DNA of 27,594 bases from Brachionus plicatilis. Lineage: Eukaryota; Rotifera; Eurotatoria; Ploima; Brachionidae. The notes below the pieces were generated by a model. That model had not been told where the DNA came from. It worked only from the letters and a program-made list of their open reading frames with translations, and made no database searches. Shown here one piece after another: positions 1 through 9,835 of this stretch (within the stretch, counting starts at the first letter, position 1; the number at the start of each line of letters is the position of its first letter). The stretch is from positions 4,593-32,186 of the forward strand of contig QEOQ01000339.1 in NCBI GenBank assembly GCA_010279815.1, read 5' to 3'. The position numbers were made by a program, and so were the translations under genes.

Positions 1-247
1 GATTAAAAATTTAAATTATTTTAAAGTTTTAATTTTAAAATTACGGAAATATAAATTCTGGTTGAACCTAAAAAGATTTTTTTTTTAGTATTTATCACTT
101 GACACCGTGAAAGTGAAATTCAAGATTGATAAGGCTCATTTGATCAAGAATTTTTAGATGAATATTTGGACAAAAGAGAAATTAATAAAAATTAAGCAAT
201 GTGTCAAAATTAAAAAATATTTTTTTATATAAGAATGGTTTATTTAC

Positions 248-583
248 CTCTCGGAATTCATTAAAAGCAAACTGAAGACCTGCAATCCATATCCTAAAAA
301 CAAATTTTGACCAAACAAAAAAAGAGATCACAATTCGTACAAATTCATTTAATAAAATAATAAATCATATCTAAACGAAGTAGTTGTGTGTTTAGTCTAT
401 AGGACGTGAAGAGTCATTTTTCGACTGAGTCCATAAAAACGCTTTTTTATTTCGCTATTTCGCACTCTGGCTTGTTTTCATTTCAAAATATTAACAAACA
501 ATAGAACTCGAACAAGACAACAATAACAAAAATAGTACTTAACCAAATTACCAGTGGAATCTTGGACTTGTTGCTGAAGTCCA
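248..583 (-). CDS. Possible two exons of an unidentified minus-strand gene (partial)
   Basis: Two short minus-strand segments each have a good acceptor and donor. The first exon is 583-552 (TTTTTTAG before it, GTAATT after it). The second is 293-248 (TTTTTAG before it, GTAAAT after it). Joined, they keep one frame open through 26 codons, including the peptide IWIAGLQFAFNEFRE. The intron between them would be 258 bp. No start codon is evident just upstream, and gene 706-1476 starts nearby on the other strand, so this could be the 5' part of a divergent gene or a chance arrangement. A possible further exon is GTTCAACCAGAATTTATATT near 50-68, where the frame would end soon. I do not recognise a family. 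Confidence 0.3.
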
Positions 584-705
584 CTAAAAAACAAATCTAA
601 ATTGTTTTAACATATAAATATATACTTTTCAAAATTTTCACAATTTAAAACAAAAAAAAATTATTTTTAGATTTTAAATTAGAAAAAAAAAAAAGGAATT
701 AAAAA

Positions 706-1476
706 ATGGGTATTCTGGAGAAGAACAAAAAATCCACTAAATCAGCATTTAATTCAACAACTAGCAGCAATGTGTACAAGAATGGAAGCAAAAAAGCCTC
801 TTACTCCCTAAGTGTCCACAATGAATCAGAAGTAAATTGTCTTGGAACTAAATTTTGAATTTAAATTAAAAAAAAAAAAAATTTTTTTTTCAAGAATATT
901 GACCCAAAAGAGAAAACAAACGAAATACTAGCTGAACAAGATGAAATTTATCATGACAATCCGGCCTTTGAGCCAGAGCTTGCAAACCAAGAGCAAACAA
1001 AAGTACAGACAAGATAATTTAAAGAAAAATAGGCAAAATTTTACAATTTTTTTTTCTTTTTAAAGAATCCTTTTGACACCGAGTCCTCCAAAAAAGGATC
1101 ATTGACTAACGAGTCTTTTCAATTAGAAACTCACAATCAAACAAGTAATTGGACTAACATATTAACTAACAATAGCAGTCTAATTTATATAGACTCGACT
1201 GACATAAAAAATTTCGACCAAATAAAAGAAGATTTTTATCATTTGTCCTTTAACTATCAAGGCATTTCTACACTGGCTTCAATAAGTAATACAGAAAAGT
1301 TGGCGGCCGCAGCAGCAGCTGCAGTGTCGTCTACAGCGGCATCGCTTGTCCAGGTGCCCAATTTTGGCCAAGAGCTGAGCACTATGATGAAACAAAATCG
1401 AATGGTAAGTGAAAAATATTTTGGCATCAACAACACCCATTTGTTTGCTTAGGATTTCGATGAAAAGCTTGTCTGA
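706..1476 (+). CDS. Unknown 198-aa protein with NPF motifs and a poly-Ala stretch (4 exons)
   Basis: Exons 706-831, 895-1002, 1066-1404 and 1453-1476 join in phase 0 at every junction. Introns are 62, 63 and 48 bp, with donors GTAAAT, GTACAG and GTAAGT and acceptors CAAG, AAAG and TTAG. The start ATG follows an A-rich leader, and the stop is TGA after DFDEKLV. The protein is hydrophilic, with no signal peptide or membrane span. It has a basic, Ser-rich N-terminus (residues 1-42), DNPAFE and NPFD motifs (about residues 63-82), and a seven-Ala run (AAAAAAA) near residue 150. NPF is the known ligand of EH domains in endocytic adaptors, so a trafficking role is possible but unproven. The last exon codes only seven residues. 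I do not recognise a family; the exon structure is well supported by consistent phases. Confidence 0.7.
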
Positions 1477-3326
1477 TCCTCTCAATAAGTCTAAAGATAA
1501 AACTAAATATTTTGTTTATTAAATTAAATGATTCATTAAAAAGGAATTAATAAATTGCTTGCGTGCAATCTAATCAATTCAAATATTCCGATCTATTCGC
1601 TCTGATTTTATAGTGATTAAGCAAAAGTCTAATTTTTAATATTGAAGTTTTATCGATAATCATATCATAGTTCCTGTGGCACGATCAATCAAACAATATT
1701 TAATCTCTGGTTAAGTTAAATCATTGGGAAAAAAAAAAAATTTTCTAAATTTTCTGTCTGAGTTGGGAATTTTGTTGAGGCATTTTTTTTTTGAGATTAG
1801 AATTTTTTTTTAATTTTAATATTTTTAAATGTTGACTTTTTTGACAAGATAAAATAAATATTTAAATTAAGACCGATTTGATTTAACTCTATGAGAAAAA
1901 GACTTTATTTTATGGACGATTGAGATTAGACGCCTATAAATTATTAAAATTACCTAAAAACTATTTAAAATATTATCCTTAATCTAGTTTGAGTCAAATA
2001 AAAATTAGTTGTTTTTTTTATTTACCGCTCATAGACTGACTACGACTGAATTTCATACTTTGACTCATTTTTTTTTCTAAAAAAAAATGCCCTTAACAAA
2101 ATTAAGATTAAATTTCATATAAATCCATAAAAATTTAAACGAACCTGTTTTTTTAGACTGAAATCAATTTGGATTCTAGTATTTAATTTACGTTACATTT
2201 GTTAAATATTTTCTTAAATGGTCTCAAGGCATGTGACCAAGCAATTTCAGCATTAAATACATATACTAGAAGCAAAAAATTTTCGGGCCCAAAAAAGACT
2301 AATTAAAAATCAATATCAGCTTTGATTGCTCAAACAAATCCATGGCTACCTGTCTCTCGCTACAATGCCCCGGCATATGCCCATTTTCTCCTCTCATTTT
2401 ATTTATACTATTAGCACAACACAGATTTTTAATTACTTTATCAAAAGAAATACTTAAAATTTTAGGCAAAACACGAATTATTGAACAGGCTAGCATATTA
2501 ATCCTGATAAAGTAAATGTAATTTTTTTTTAATTAGCACTGCACCATTGGAGCAGACAGACAGCTTAGAGAGAAAATAAAAAGTTTAGTTAATCTTCACA
2601 CATGTTCGCAAAAAAATCAATGAATGTAAGATAAAGTGTTTTTTTTTAAACATTTATAATCATTATTTTGTAAAAATTACCAAAAAATTCTGCTTTATCA
2701 GACTGGCACTGCATTAGAATAGTTATAAAAGTTATAAAAGAGTGCTAATACTAAGCGTATTTTATTTAAAATGTATTAATTGAGAATATTTTAAAATAGC
2801 AGAAATAAATAATTAAATATTTATCGAATAATTCAATAAATGGCTGGTTTAGTTCATAAAAGAAAGCCTTTGTATATATTATTAGACGAAAGATTACAAA
2901 ACATATTGAAAAATTATATAATAAGGATGCCGTATATTTTTGAACAATTTATCTTTATTTTTAAACTATTAAAGTAATTAAATTTGACACTAGTTGTATA
3001 AGTTAATATTTAAAAAAAAATTTTTAATGTTTTAGGATGCTATTTTAATTGTAATAAATTCTATAGTGATTAGGTACCAGACTGTCAGATATTTAAGATT
3101 TTTCAGATTAAAATAATTTTAAGAAGGTCGGTGGGGAGTATGTTATGATCGTAGATCGTATTAAAATTCTTCTATAAAAAATTAAATTTAGTTTTAAATA
3201 AAGATTTTTTAAAATGTACCGAATAATTTTTCTTTAAATAATTTTACATTCTAAGATTTAAGATCTGGTAGATTGTTTTTAAAAATTGAAAAAAATGTTT
3301 TGTTAAGAAAAAATATCAATATCATA

Positions 3327-3420
3327 TCAGTTTTTTGCAAGAGTGAGCTTAATAAATTTTTTCAAATTTATGTAGAAAAATAATCAAAAATTTTGCTTTT
3401 ATCCTTAGATTAAACGAATA
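3327..3420 (+). repeat. Diverged direct repeat, copy 1
   Basis: It starts with TCAGTTTTTTGCAAGAGTGA and ends with CTTAGATTAAACGAATA. Both ends and the middle segment TGTAGAAAAATAATCAAAAA recur in the same order at 3752-3869. Weaker similarity extends upstream to about 3280. It may be the end of an interspersed element. No TIR or TSD was recognised. Confidence 0.7.
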
Positions 3421-3751
3421 TAATATCTGTATTTAATAATAAAAACTTAATTTACAAAAGACCGTGTAAATTATTCGATAAATCTGATTTATTTTACATA
3501 AATTTTAAATTAAATGAAAAAATTTATTTTAAATTTAATTAATTTTCTTATTATTTTTGTGTAAAATTCGGATTTTATTTTTTTTTTAAATAATTAAATA
3601 AATGAAGTGTTAATCGGTTTTTAAAATAGATAAGGACACCAGCCTGTTGATTAACGTTGAATAATAATAATAATTTTTTTTAAATTGAAAAAAAAATTTG
3701 TTGTGAAAAATAAGAAATGAAAAAATAACAACTCATTTTAAAATCTGAGTG

Positions 3752-3869
3752 TCAGTTTTTTGCAAGAGTGAGCTAAAAAAATTTTAGCCATATTTGATTA
3801 AATATTATTTTTAAATAATGTAGAAAAATAATCAAAAATTTTGCTTTTATCCTTGGATTAAACGAATAA
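3752..3869 (+). repeat. Diverged direct repeat, copy 2
   Basis: This is the second copy of the 3327-3420 repeat, in the same orientation. It carries about 24 extra bases (AT-rich) between the two conserved blocks. The closing block reads CCTTGGATTAAACGAATA, one base different from copy 1. Confidence 0.7.
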
Positions 3870-4421
3870 AGCAGTTGACTAGTAAACAGTAAAGTATAGA
3901 TATGGATTAACTTTATTTCTCTCAAAACACAAAAAGATTATTTTTAAACTTTTAATCAAATAATCTGATCTTTTTTGAGATGAGAGATTTTGCTAATTTC
4001 AGATGACATAACTTTGATTTTTATAAAAAATGTGAGGTTCAAATATTGAGGTGTTTGACATGCTAAATACAAATAGACGGATTATCATATATACAGTTAC
4101 TCTGAAAATTTAAATAAATAGTTTTTGAGCGCAGCACAAAATACAAATATGACTAAAATAATTGTTTTCCGATAAACTATTTATTTTAGACATTTGAATT
4201 TATTGAATGTCATGATTTGTGACCTCAGAATTAGTTCAATTTTTTTTTCTTTTTTTTTGACTGTCAAAATGCTCATCCAGGATAGCAAATCGATCAACTT
4301 TAATTTGACAGTCAAAAAATTGTTATAAAAATAAAATGCAAGCACTTTTTTAAAACTGATTAAATTTAGAATAAAATTTTTTAATAAAATAAAAAAAAAC
4401 AATTCATTCTATTTGGTCTAA

Positions 4422-6329
4422 ATGTCGTTTCTAAAAGACTTGGCTTTTTTTAAAGTTACTAAATCAGAGGATACAGACTTGTCAAATGATGACCATTCGA
4501 GTTCCAACACAATAGTGTGTAGGCAAATAAAATTCAATTTTGGTCTTTGGGTATTGATTGTGTCACTTTGACAATTAAATCGTAAAATCTGACAAAAACA
4601 AAAGTGTGCAGGTTTTACGGTAGCACAAAGTTATGTGGAAATAAGCAATTTTTTTTTTAAGGACGAAATAGAAATCGGGTCCAAAAAAACAGATTCTTCC
4701 ATTGTTCAAAACAATGGCTTTGCCTATGGTGACGGTGGCAGCATGAATAATAAAAATATGAAAAAATCGCCTAGTAGCAATGCAATAGGCGACTTGGCCA
4801 CATTGGACGATGATGCCAAGCTCAAGCTCACTGGCACTTCAGCTTCGTATGATATAAAAATAAGACAAAGAAGAGCGTGCCATCTAAAAGTCCTGGTAAT
4901 ACTTATCGCAATGCTTACTGCCGGATTCATTGGATGCATATTTACCTATTATTACATGCGCTATCAAATCGAAAATCAAAAATACCTGAGCTATACTCAA
5001 AACATGGTTTTGGAGAGAGCTTGTAATTTTTTATAAATATTTTTATAATAAAATTTTAATAAATTTTTTCAAAAGCTAAATTAGGCTCTAATAAGCTAGA
5101 AATAGTGGTTCCATTTGGCACCAATGTAACAGACATCAATGATAAAAACATTTTGGTGAACAAAATTGAGGAGATTGTAAGAGAATTTATTTTGAAAAAA
5201 GATTATTTTTAAAAAAATTTTAATCAAGGTTCATCAAACTTTTACGAGAATGAATAAGACAGTTGATTTAATGCAATTGTATGAGTTGAATGAGATAGCA
5301 GCTAATTGGTATGTGGCCACAATTGATGTGGAATTGAAGGATGCCAGCGACTTTTCAAATGTTGTCCTGCGCAAAGAAAGCGAAACTAGAATTAAAATCG
5401 ATGATTCATCCCATGTCTTGAAAGCCTTTAGAGACAATTTTCTAAATGTAACCTTGGGTTTGAACATCATACCGGAAATTTTGAGCATAAATGCATCAAA
5501 TGTGGAAATATTGTATGATTTTAAAGTGATTTATGCGACACTGAATAGCACAGAACTTGCCACAGTAGCACAAACTAACCCAGCATTTGCCAAAGAAAAA
5601 CTCATGCCCAATCCGCCTGTTATTGAGATAACAAAAACAAACAGTCCCAAACTACCTTCATCAATTGTCTCGTCAACGCCCTCACTTGTCTCAGAATCAG
5701 CTATTTATTTTGCTTCATCGCCACCTCAACCAGACACAGGAGCATTCACATCGGCACCATCTATTCCGCCTTCCCTATCCTCTCAGCTTTTTGAACCACT
5801 TTCCACTTCTCTTCCACCTTTGACCACTCCACAACCAGCTCACACAAGTCCACTTTTTTTCACTAATGGTGTCTCTAGAATTTTAAGTACAACTATGAGT
5901 CCTATTTATGACACTTCTAGCTCCGTGGAGCCAAGTTTTTTACCAAAAGTTAGGGAGGAAAATATTGAATTAATAAACTACAAAGCACAAAATGATAGAA
6001 CAAAGTTTAATTCACCCAAAAATGAGAAAGAAATTGAAGAAAATTTTAGATCATCGTCCACACCCGTCTTGGCAATTGATGGTCCAACAAACAAAATCCT
6101 CATTGCTGAAATTTTATTGAATAATGAAGAAGAATTTGATTCAAAAAGTGGAAAGCAAAAAGTGGACATTGGTACAAAATCCTATTCTAGCGAAAAATTT
6201 CCATTGAAATCGTCAACTAGTGTGCCTTTTGATGGTAAAGATAGTGATGGTTTAGATATTGTTCTGCAAATAGATGGAAATGATTCAAGTTTATTGAATC
6301 GATTTTTTGAGAAAAAAAATCGAAAATAA
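4422..6329 (+). CDS. Single-pass type II membrane protein with mucin-like Ser/Thr/Pro region (4 exons, 551 aa)
   Basis: Exons 4422-4514, 4662-5022, 5076-5176 and 5229-6329 join in frame (phases 0, 1, 0). Introns are 147, 53 and 52 bp. The first donor is the less usual GTGTGT; the others are GTAATT and GTAAGA. A second acceptor 9 bp into exon 3 would also keep frame. The N-terminal ~105 residues are hydrophilic and end in the basic cluster RQRRACH. A ~25-residue hydrophobic span follows (about 106-130, VLVILIAMLTAGFIGC core), so the N-terminus should be cytosolic. The outer part has several N-glycosylation sequons (NVT, NKT, NAS, NST) and a folded-looking region at about 150-300. That region could be SEA-like, but I cannot show it. 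A Ser/Thr/Pro-rich stretch at about 310-425 is likely O-glycosylated, and the C-terminus is charged. AATAAA at 6369-6374 is a likely poly(A) signal. Family not recognised. Confidence 0.75.
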
Positions 6330-6810
6330 TTTTTTTTTTTATTTTACCGAAATTAATATTTTCTTAGAAATAAAAAGCACGAAAACATTCGATAATATGT
6401 AAAGATCAAAATATACTAAGAGATCTCTGCAATCAAAAATTAGGGTGCATAAATGCAATATTTATCGAAGTATTTTAATTTATTTTTTTTTTAAATGAAA
6501 ATGGTTTATTATATGACTAAATTTCAAATTTTGAGTTGTATATAGATTTTTAAAAAATAATAATCTTTTTTTTGGGTCACCTAGGAACAACTTCATGGAT
6601 ATTAGCTTTAAATGCAATTAAAATTTTTATTGAGTATTTCAATTTTTTTTCTAATAATGATAATTTGTTAAAGATTTTTACTTTTATTTTTAATCTTTTA
6701 GAATAAAAGTTTATCGATTAAATCTTTTTTACCTTTGATAATCCAATAATGACGTTAAAACAAACCTAGCAACTATTTAGCAAAATAAAACAGAAGAAAC
6801 CAATTTTTGA
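6330..6810. other. Intergenic, no gene seen
   Basis: This is AT-rich 3' flank of the membrane-protein gene with the probable poly(A) signal at 6369-6374. No open frame or repeat structure was recognised. Confidence 0.5.
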
Positions 6811-7230
6811 AATGACTTAAAAGAGAATAAATTATTAATCACTAATCGGACAGCCAAGAACTGGAACGCACTTGATGAGTTAACAAGAAGAATTACCAAT
6901 AAAAAAATTTGAAAAAATAAAATCTGTAAAATAAAATTTTATTTTTCAGAAAAAAAAAGTACCAAGAGACCTTAATATTTTATTAATTTGGCTATAAATG
7001 GTACCAAACGAAAGCTGAAAACATGAGCTTTTAGAATCTTTTAAAAGTTTGAAAAAATGAAAAAGATTCGCAAAGCTAACAACTTGGGTTTTGATTAAAA
7101 TTGATTTTCTCCAAATGATTGTAAGTTGAATGGAAATTAAATAATGGACAAAGGCTGTAAAAACAGGACGCTGAAAGGGAGGTTAATTACCATTCCAAAC
7201 TGCCCGGGTCCTCCCCTAACTATTATTTTA
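6811..7230 (+). pseudogene. Decayed LINE ORF2 C-terminal remnant
   Basis: The frame 6811-6912 encodes ITNRTAKNWNALDELTRR followed by a stop. This is the NRxxxxWNxL block near the C-terminus of many non-LTR retrotransposon ORF2 proteins. The same block occurs at 8162-8350 (FFTNRTAGNWNTID). The downstream non-coding part (about 7144-7215, ATGGACAAAGGCTGTAAAAA and a C-rich stretch) also parallels the 3' part of that second copy (8366-8440), so both belong to one LINE family. Everything 5' is missing and the frame is broken. Confidence 0.65.
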
Positions 7231-7408
7231 ATAAAAAAAAAATGTGTTCAACTTGCTACATTCCAATGACTTAAAGATATTTTCTGTTCAAGATGTTGAT
7301 AATTTTGAAATTCGGATCTTAAATATAAAATAGGAAAAAAATTCATTTTATTTTATTTAATCTTTTTGGCATTGTGTTGATGTGTTTAATAAAATTTTTA
7401 ATTTTACA

Positions 7409-7465
7409 TTTATTTTTATTTATTTATAATTTCATAAAACGCCTACTGGCGATGTTTAATTGATG
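7409..7465 (-). repeat. Candidate LINE 3' end: small hairpin plus AAATAAAT-type tail
   Basis: Read on the minus strand, a GGCG/CGCC hairpin (CGCCAGTAGGCG, 7451-7440) precedes a tail of ATAAATAAATAAAAATAAAT. Three other places in this window (8042-8078, 16232-16280, 20640-20690) have a hairpin with nearby AT-rich tail in the same orientation. A stem-loop followed by a microsatellite-like tail is typical of some non-LTR elements. No coding remnant is attached here. Confidence 0.4.
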
Positions 7466-8030
7466 ACAAGATTCAAAAATCCTTGAATGAGTTTTTAAAT
7501 GTAGAAGCAACAGACTTTACTTCGTTTATTCAACCCACAGGGTTATCGTTTATAAGTTTAGACCATCTCGATTTAATTGATTTCGTTTTAATTAGCTAAT
7601 ACATATAATTACAATTGCAATACATTCAGCTATTAAAAAAAGAAAAATGATAATAATGAAAAATACATAAGAAGATTTGAATTATAAAAATCTAATAAAT
7701 AAATAAATAAAAGAATCATTTATATTCTTGTAAAATTTCGTTTACCTTATTTATGCCCTTATGACCAGCGTCGAGTCTCTCTCTGAGTACACATTGCCAT
7801 TAGTTGGTCTAGGCTATGTTATTCAGCTCCAAGCAATGTTTCCAATCCATAATTAATTTATTTTTTGTTCATATTCCACGTTTTATATCATATTTAATTT
7901 AACATATTCCACGTTTTTATTAAGAAATTTTTGGTTTCTTTCCCTTTTTTAATTTAAAATAAAAAAAAAAAATTTTTTTTCAATATTTATCACTTAAAAT
8001 TTAATGCACATAATATTTAATTTTTTGAGA
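7466..8030. other. Intergenic, no gene seen
   Basis: Mostly AT-rich. A segment at about 7740-7850 has more balanced composition (for example GACCAGCGTCGAGTCTCTCT) and could be a fragment of a repeat or a decayed RNA gene. I could not match it to a known RNA, and it has no useful open frame. TATTCCACGTTTT occurs twice, at about 7871 and 7905. Confidence 0.4.
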
Positions 8031-8078
8031 TTTTTTTTTATTTACATATTTCATTAGTGCCAATTCTGGCGATGAAGT
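8031..8078 (-). repeat. Candidate LINE 3' end hairpin and tail
   Basis: On the minus strand ATCGCCAGAATTGGCACTAA contains the hairpin GCCA-GAAT-TGGC (8070-8059), followed by an A/T tail with TAAATAAAAAAA. It resembles the arrangement at 7409-7465 and is in the same orientation. Confidence 0.35.
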
Positions 8079-8161
8079 AAAATTATAAAATGTAAAAGAA
8101 AAAGAAAAATTAAAATACAAATTAGAAATTGTTTTCTATTAAATTATTTTGTTAATTTAAA

Positions 8162-8452
8162 TTCAGTCCAGCAGGTCAAACGAGAAAGGGTCAGTTAGCT
8201 ATTGAGAGACAGGTCATTAGAAATTGGACAGTACGACATAACTTTTTTACTAACAGGACAGCTGGTAACTGGAACACAATAGACAAAACAACTAGATGTA
8301 CAGTCAACACGAATAAATTTAAAAATCGAATTGATAAACTTCTCGGGTAAAGATATGCTGAATATGACAACTGGACGTAGGCTGTTAAAGCAGAGCGTCT
8401 ACTGACGGTTCTGCTCGGAATCTTCCACCCCCCACAGCCTGTTTACTACTAC
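8162..8452 (+). pseudogene. LINE ORF2 C-terminus and 3' UTR, interrupted by later insertions
   Basis: The open frame 8162-8350 ends in TAA and encodes GQTRKGQLAIERQVIRNW, then FFTNRTAGNWNTID and FKNRIDKLLG. This is the C-terminal pattern of non-LTR retrotransposon ORF2 (NRxxxxWN, then FKNRLDK). A ~100-bp 3' UTR follows, ending in a TACTAC run at 8445-8454. The continuation is at 9808 (CTACTACTACTAAATTCGAA then TAAAGG), separated by a hAT element and a pogo element. The 5' part of the LINE is absent. Confidence 0.75.
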
Positions 8453-8454
8453 TA

Positions 8455-9404
8455 CAGTCAATCCTCCGTATAACGAGACTCTATATAACGAGAAACCCTT
8501 TATAACGAGCAACTTGGCTAGAACCGATTACGAGCTATAGAATAAGATATAAAAATTAATTCGATATAACGAGTTTCGATATAACGAAAACTTGATATAA
8601 GAGCTTATAATGAAATACCGCTTAATCATTTTCTTAAGAATAAAAACTTCTTATAACGAGCTTGAACAAAAGAAATTTTTTCACACTTTTTATATAAAAA
8701 AAAAATAAAAATAAAACAATTAACTTATCTTCATGAATAACTATAAATCACCAGAAAACATTTCAAACGTGCATGGGATGGTGTTTCGGCATTAACAATC
8801 CAAAGATGTTTTCGAAAAGCTGGTTTCAAGGGCGATTTTTTATTTGGTGATTCATTGAGTGGATGTGAAGAAAACGACGAATTTAATGATATATTTTCGT
8901 TTGAAAAAAGTTAAACTTTGACAAATATGCTTATGTTTCAATCGACTCAAATTTTCCTGCACGCGGCTTATTATCAGATGTTGAGATCATCAGCTCAGTT
9001 AACAATACAGCACAAAATGATGACAGTGATTCTGATGTCGAAGAAATCGAAAAACCTAAAAAACCTGTTATAAGCTCAAAAGAAGCTATCGATAAAATTA
9101 ATGATTTAAAAGATTTTTTTTTGAATAAAAACCAAGATTTCTCAAAAATAGTTGATTTTTTGTTTAATATTGAAAATGTTGTGATTGAAAAATGTAATAC
9201 CAAACAAACATCTATTAAAGATTTTGTAAAAAAACAATAATTATATATTTTTTTTCCTTTTTTATTTATTTTTTTACCAATAAACATTTTGAAAAAAAAA
9301 ATTTTTTTGCCCATCTTTTTCAATGCAATTTCGATATAACGAGTTTCGATATAACGAGCAACGAAATTTTCGCCTAACTTGCTCGTTATATCGAGGAATG
9401 ACTG
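8455..9404 (+). mobile_element. pogo/Tigger-type DNA transposon, internally deleted, 950 bp, TA TSD
   Basis: The ends are inverted: CAGTCAATCCTCCGTATAAC at 8455 against CAGTCATTCCTCGATATAAC read from 9404 on the minus strand. A TA lies directly outside each end (8453-8454 and 9405-9406), as expected for pogo/Tc1-mariner elements. The motif TATAACGAG is repeated many times in both subterminal regions (for example 8472, 8490, 8508, 8567, 8578, 9334, 9349), as in Tigger-like ends. Only the C-terminal part of the transposase remains. The element sits inside the left TSD of the hAT element at 9409-9807, so it inserted after it. Confidence 0.88.
8747..9240 (+). pseudogene. pogo/Tigger transposase C-terminal remnant, frameshifted
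   Basis: Frame A (8747-8914) encodes ITRKHFKRA and then AWDGVSALTIQRCFRKAGF. This matches the block after the DDE domain in Tigger/pogo/Jerky-type transposases (W..v...TI..CFrkAGf). It stops at 8912. The next frame (8911-9240) continues with acidic sequence and PKKPVISSKEAIDKINDL, ending QTSIKDFVKKQ-stop. Such a QTxIxDFxxK ending is also usual in Tigger transposases. A one-step frame shift at about 8905-8911, in an A-run, separates the two parts. The catalytic DDE domain and the DNA-binding N-terminus are deleted, so the product cannot be active. Confidence 0.85.
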
Positions 9405-9408
9405 TACT

Positions 9409-9807
9409 CAGACTTGTTTTTAAGTCACAGTTTTAAGTCTAAGTCACAAAAATTTAAGTCAAAGTTATGACTTAAAATTATTTTTTTTTTTTAATTAAAA
9501 TATGTGTTTTTTTTTAATTAATAAACATATTTAATTATCTTAACTTTTTAATTTTTTATGATCTTTTAACCTCTTTTTTTTCAGCGCGGCAGTCCAAAAT
9601 TCTGGCCGCCAAGCTGAACGGCTAAATGACCGCCCGCCACAATGTTGACCGTATCTTTGACTGCCCGCTTTTTTTTAACGATTTTTTAAACGGTCCAAAA
9701 TTTTGACCGTCAAGCTTACCGGCTTGACTTGGACTTTTTCTAAAAAAAAAAATTTTTAAGTCATTGACTTGACTTGACTTAAGACTAGTGACTTAAAAAC
9801 AACTCTG
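9409..9807. mobile_element. hAT-type non-autonomous element, 399 bp, TSD CTACTACT
   Basis: The left end CAGACTTGTTTTTAAGTCAC and right end (minus strand) CAGAGTTGTTTTTAAGTCAC form TIRs. Subterminal AAGTC/GACTT repeats are dense. Removing the pogo element (with one TA) restores CTACTACT directly left of 9409, identical to 9808-9815; 8-bp TSDs are the hAT rule. The target is a TAC repeat in a LINE tail, so part of that match is expected by chance. The ends match the hAT element at 11099-11625. The core (about 9583-9725) is unusually GC-rich and holds two copies of a 32-bp unit. Confidence 0.75.
9592..9724 (+). repeat. GC-rich direct repeat inside the hAT-type element
   Basis: GTCCAAAATTCTGGCCGCCA begins at 9592 and GTCCAAAATTTTGACCGTCA at 9693. 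Both continue as AAGCT(G/T)A(A/C)CGGCT or the equivalent for 32 bp in total. Between them GACCGCCCGCC and GACTGCCCGC also echo each other. The composition is strikingly unlike the surrounding DNA. Confidence 0.7.
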
Positions 9808-9835
9808 CTACTACTACTAAATTCGAATAAAGGAA

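Larger units (their letters stand above)
1477..4421. other. Intergenic, no gene seen
   Basis: This is AT-rich DNA with many homopolymer A/T runs. I find no spliceable open frames. A segment near 2320-2440 and 2530-2575 is less AT-rich than its surroundings and could be decayed unique or repeat sequence, but it has no coding pattern I can support. The only clear structure is the diverged direct repeat at 3327-3420 and 3752-3869. Confidence 0.6.

Noticed and set aside
2299..2496. Minus-strand open frame of 65 codons
   Set aside because: It has no family resemblance or splice context, and the composition follows local sequence; the short length is expected by chance.
3490..3580. AT-rich imperfect palindrome as a MITE
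   Set aside because: The arms are almost pure A/T and pair poorly away from TTTTACA/TGTAAAA; no TSD.
4181..4402. Minus-strand open frame of 73 codons just before the membrane-protein gene
   Set aside because: It is Phe/Leu/Lys-rich as AT-rich DNA gives by chance, and it overlaps the probable promoter of the plus-strand gene.
7740..7860. Possible small RNA gene in a less AT-rich patch
   Set aside because: No match to tRNA, 5S rRNA or spliceosomal RNA landmarks that I can recognise; left as unassigned sequence.
8931..9323. Minus-strand open frame of 130 codons
   Set aside because: It is the antisense shadow of the pogo transposase remnant on the plus strand, whose QTSIKDFVKKQ ending and acidic region identify the coding strand.
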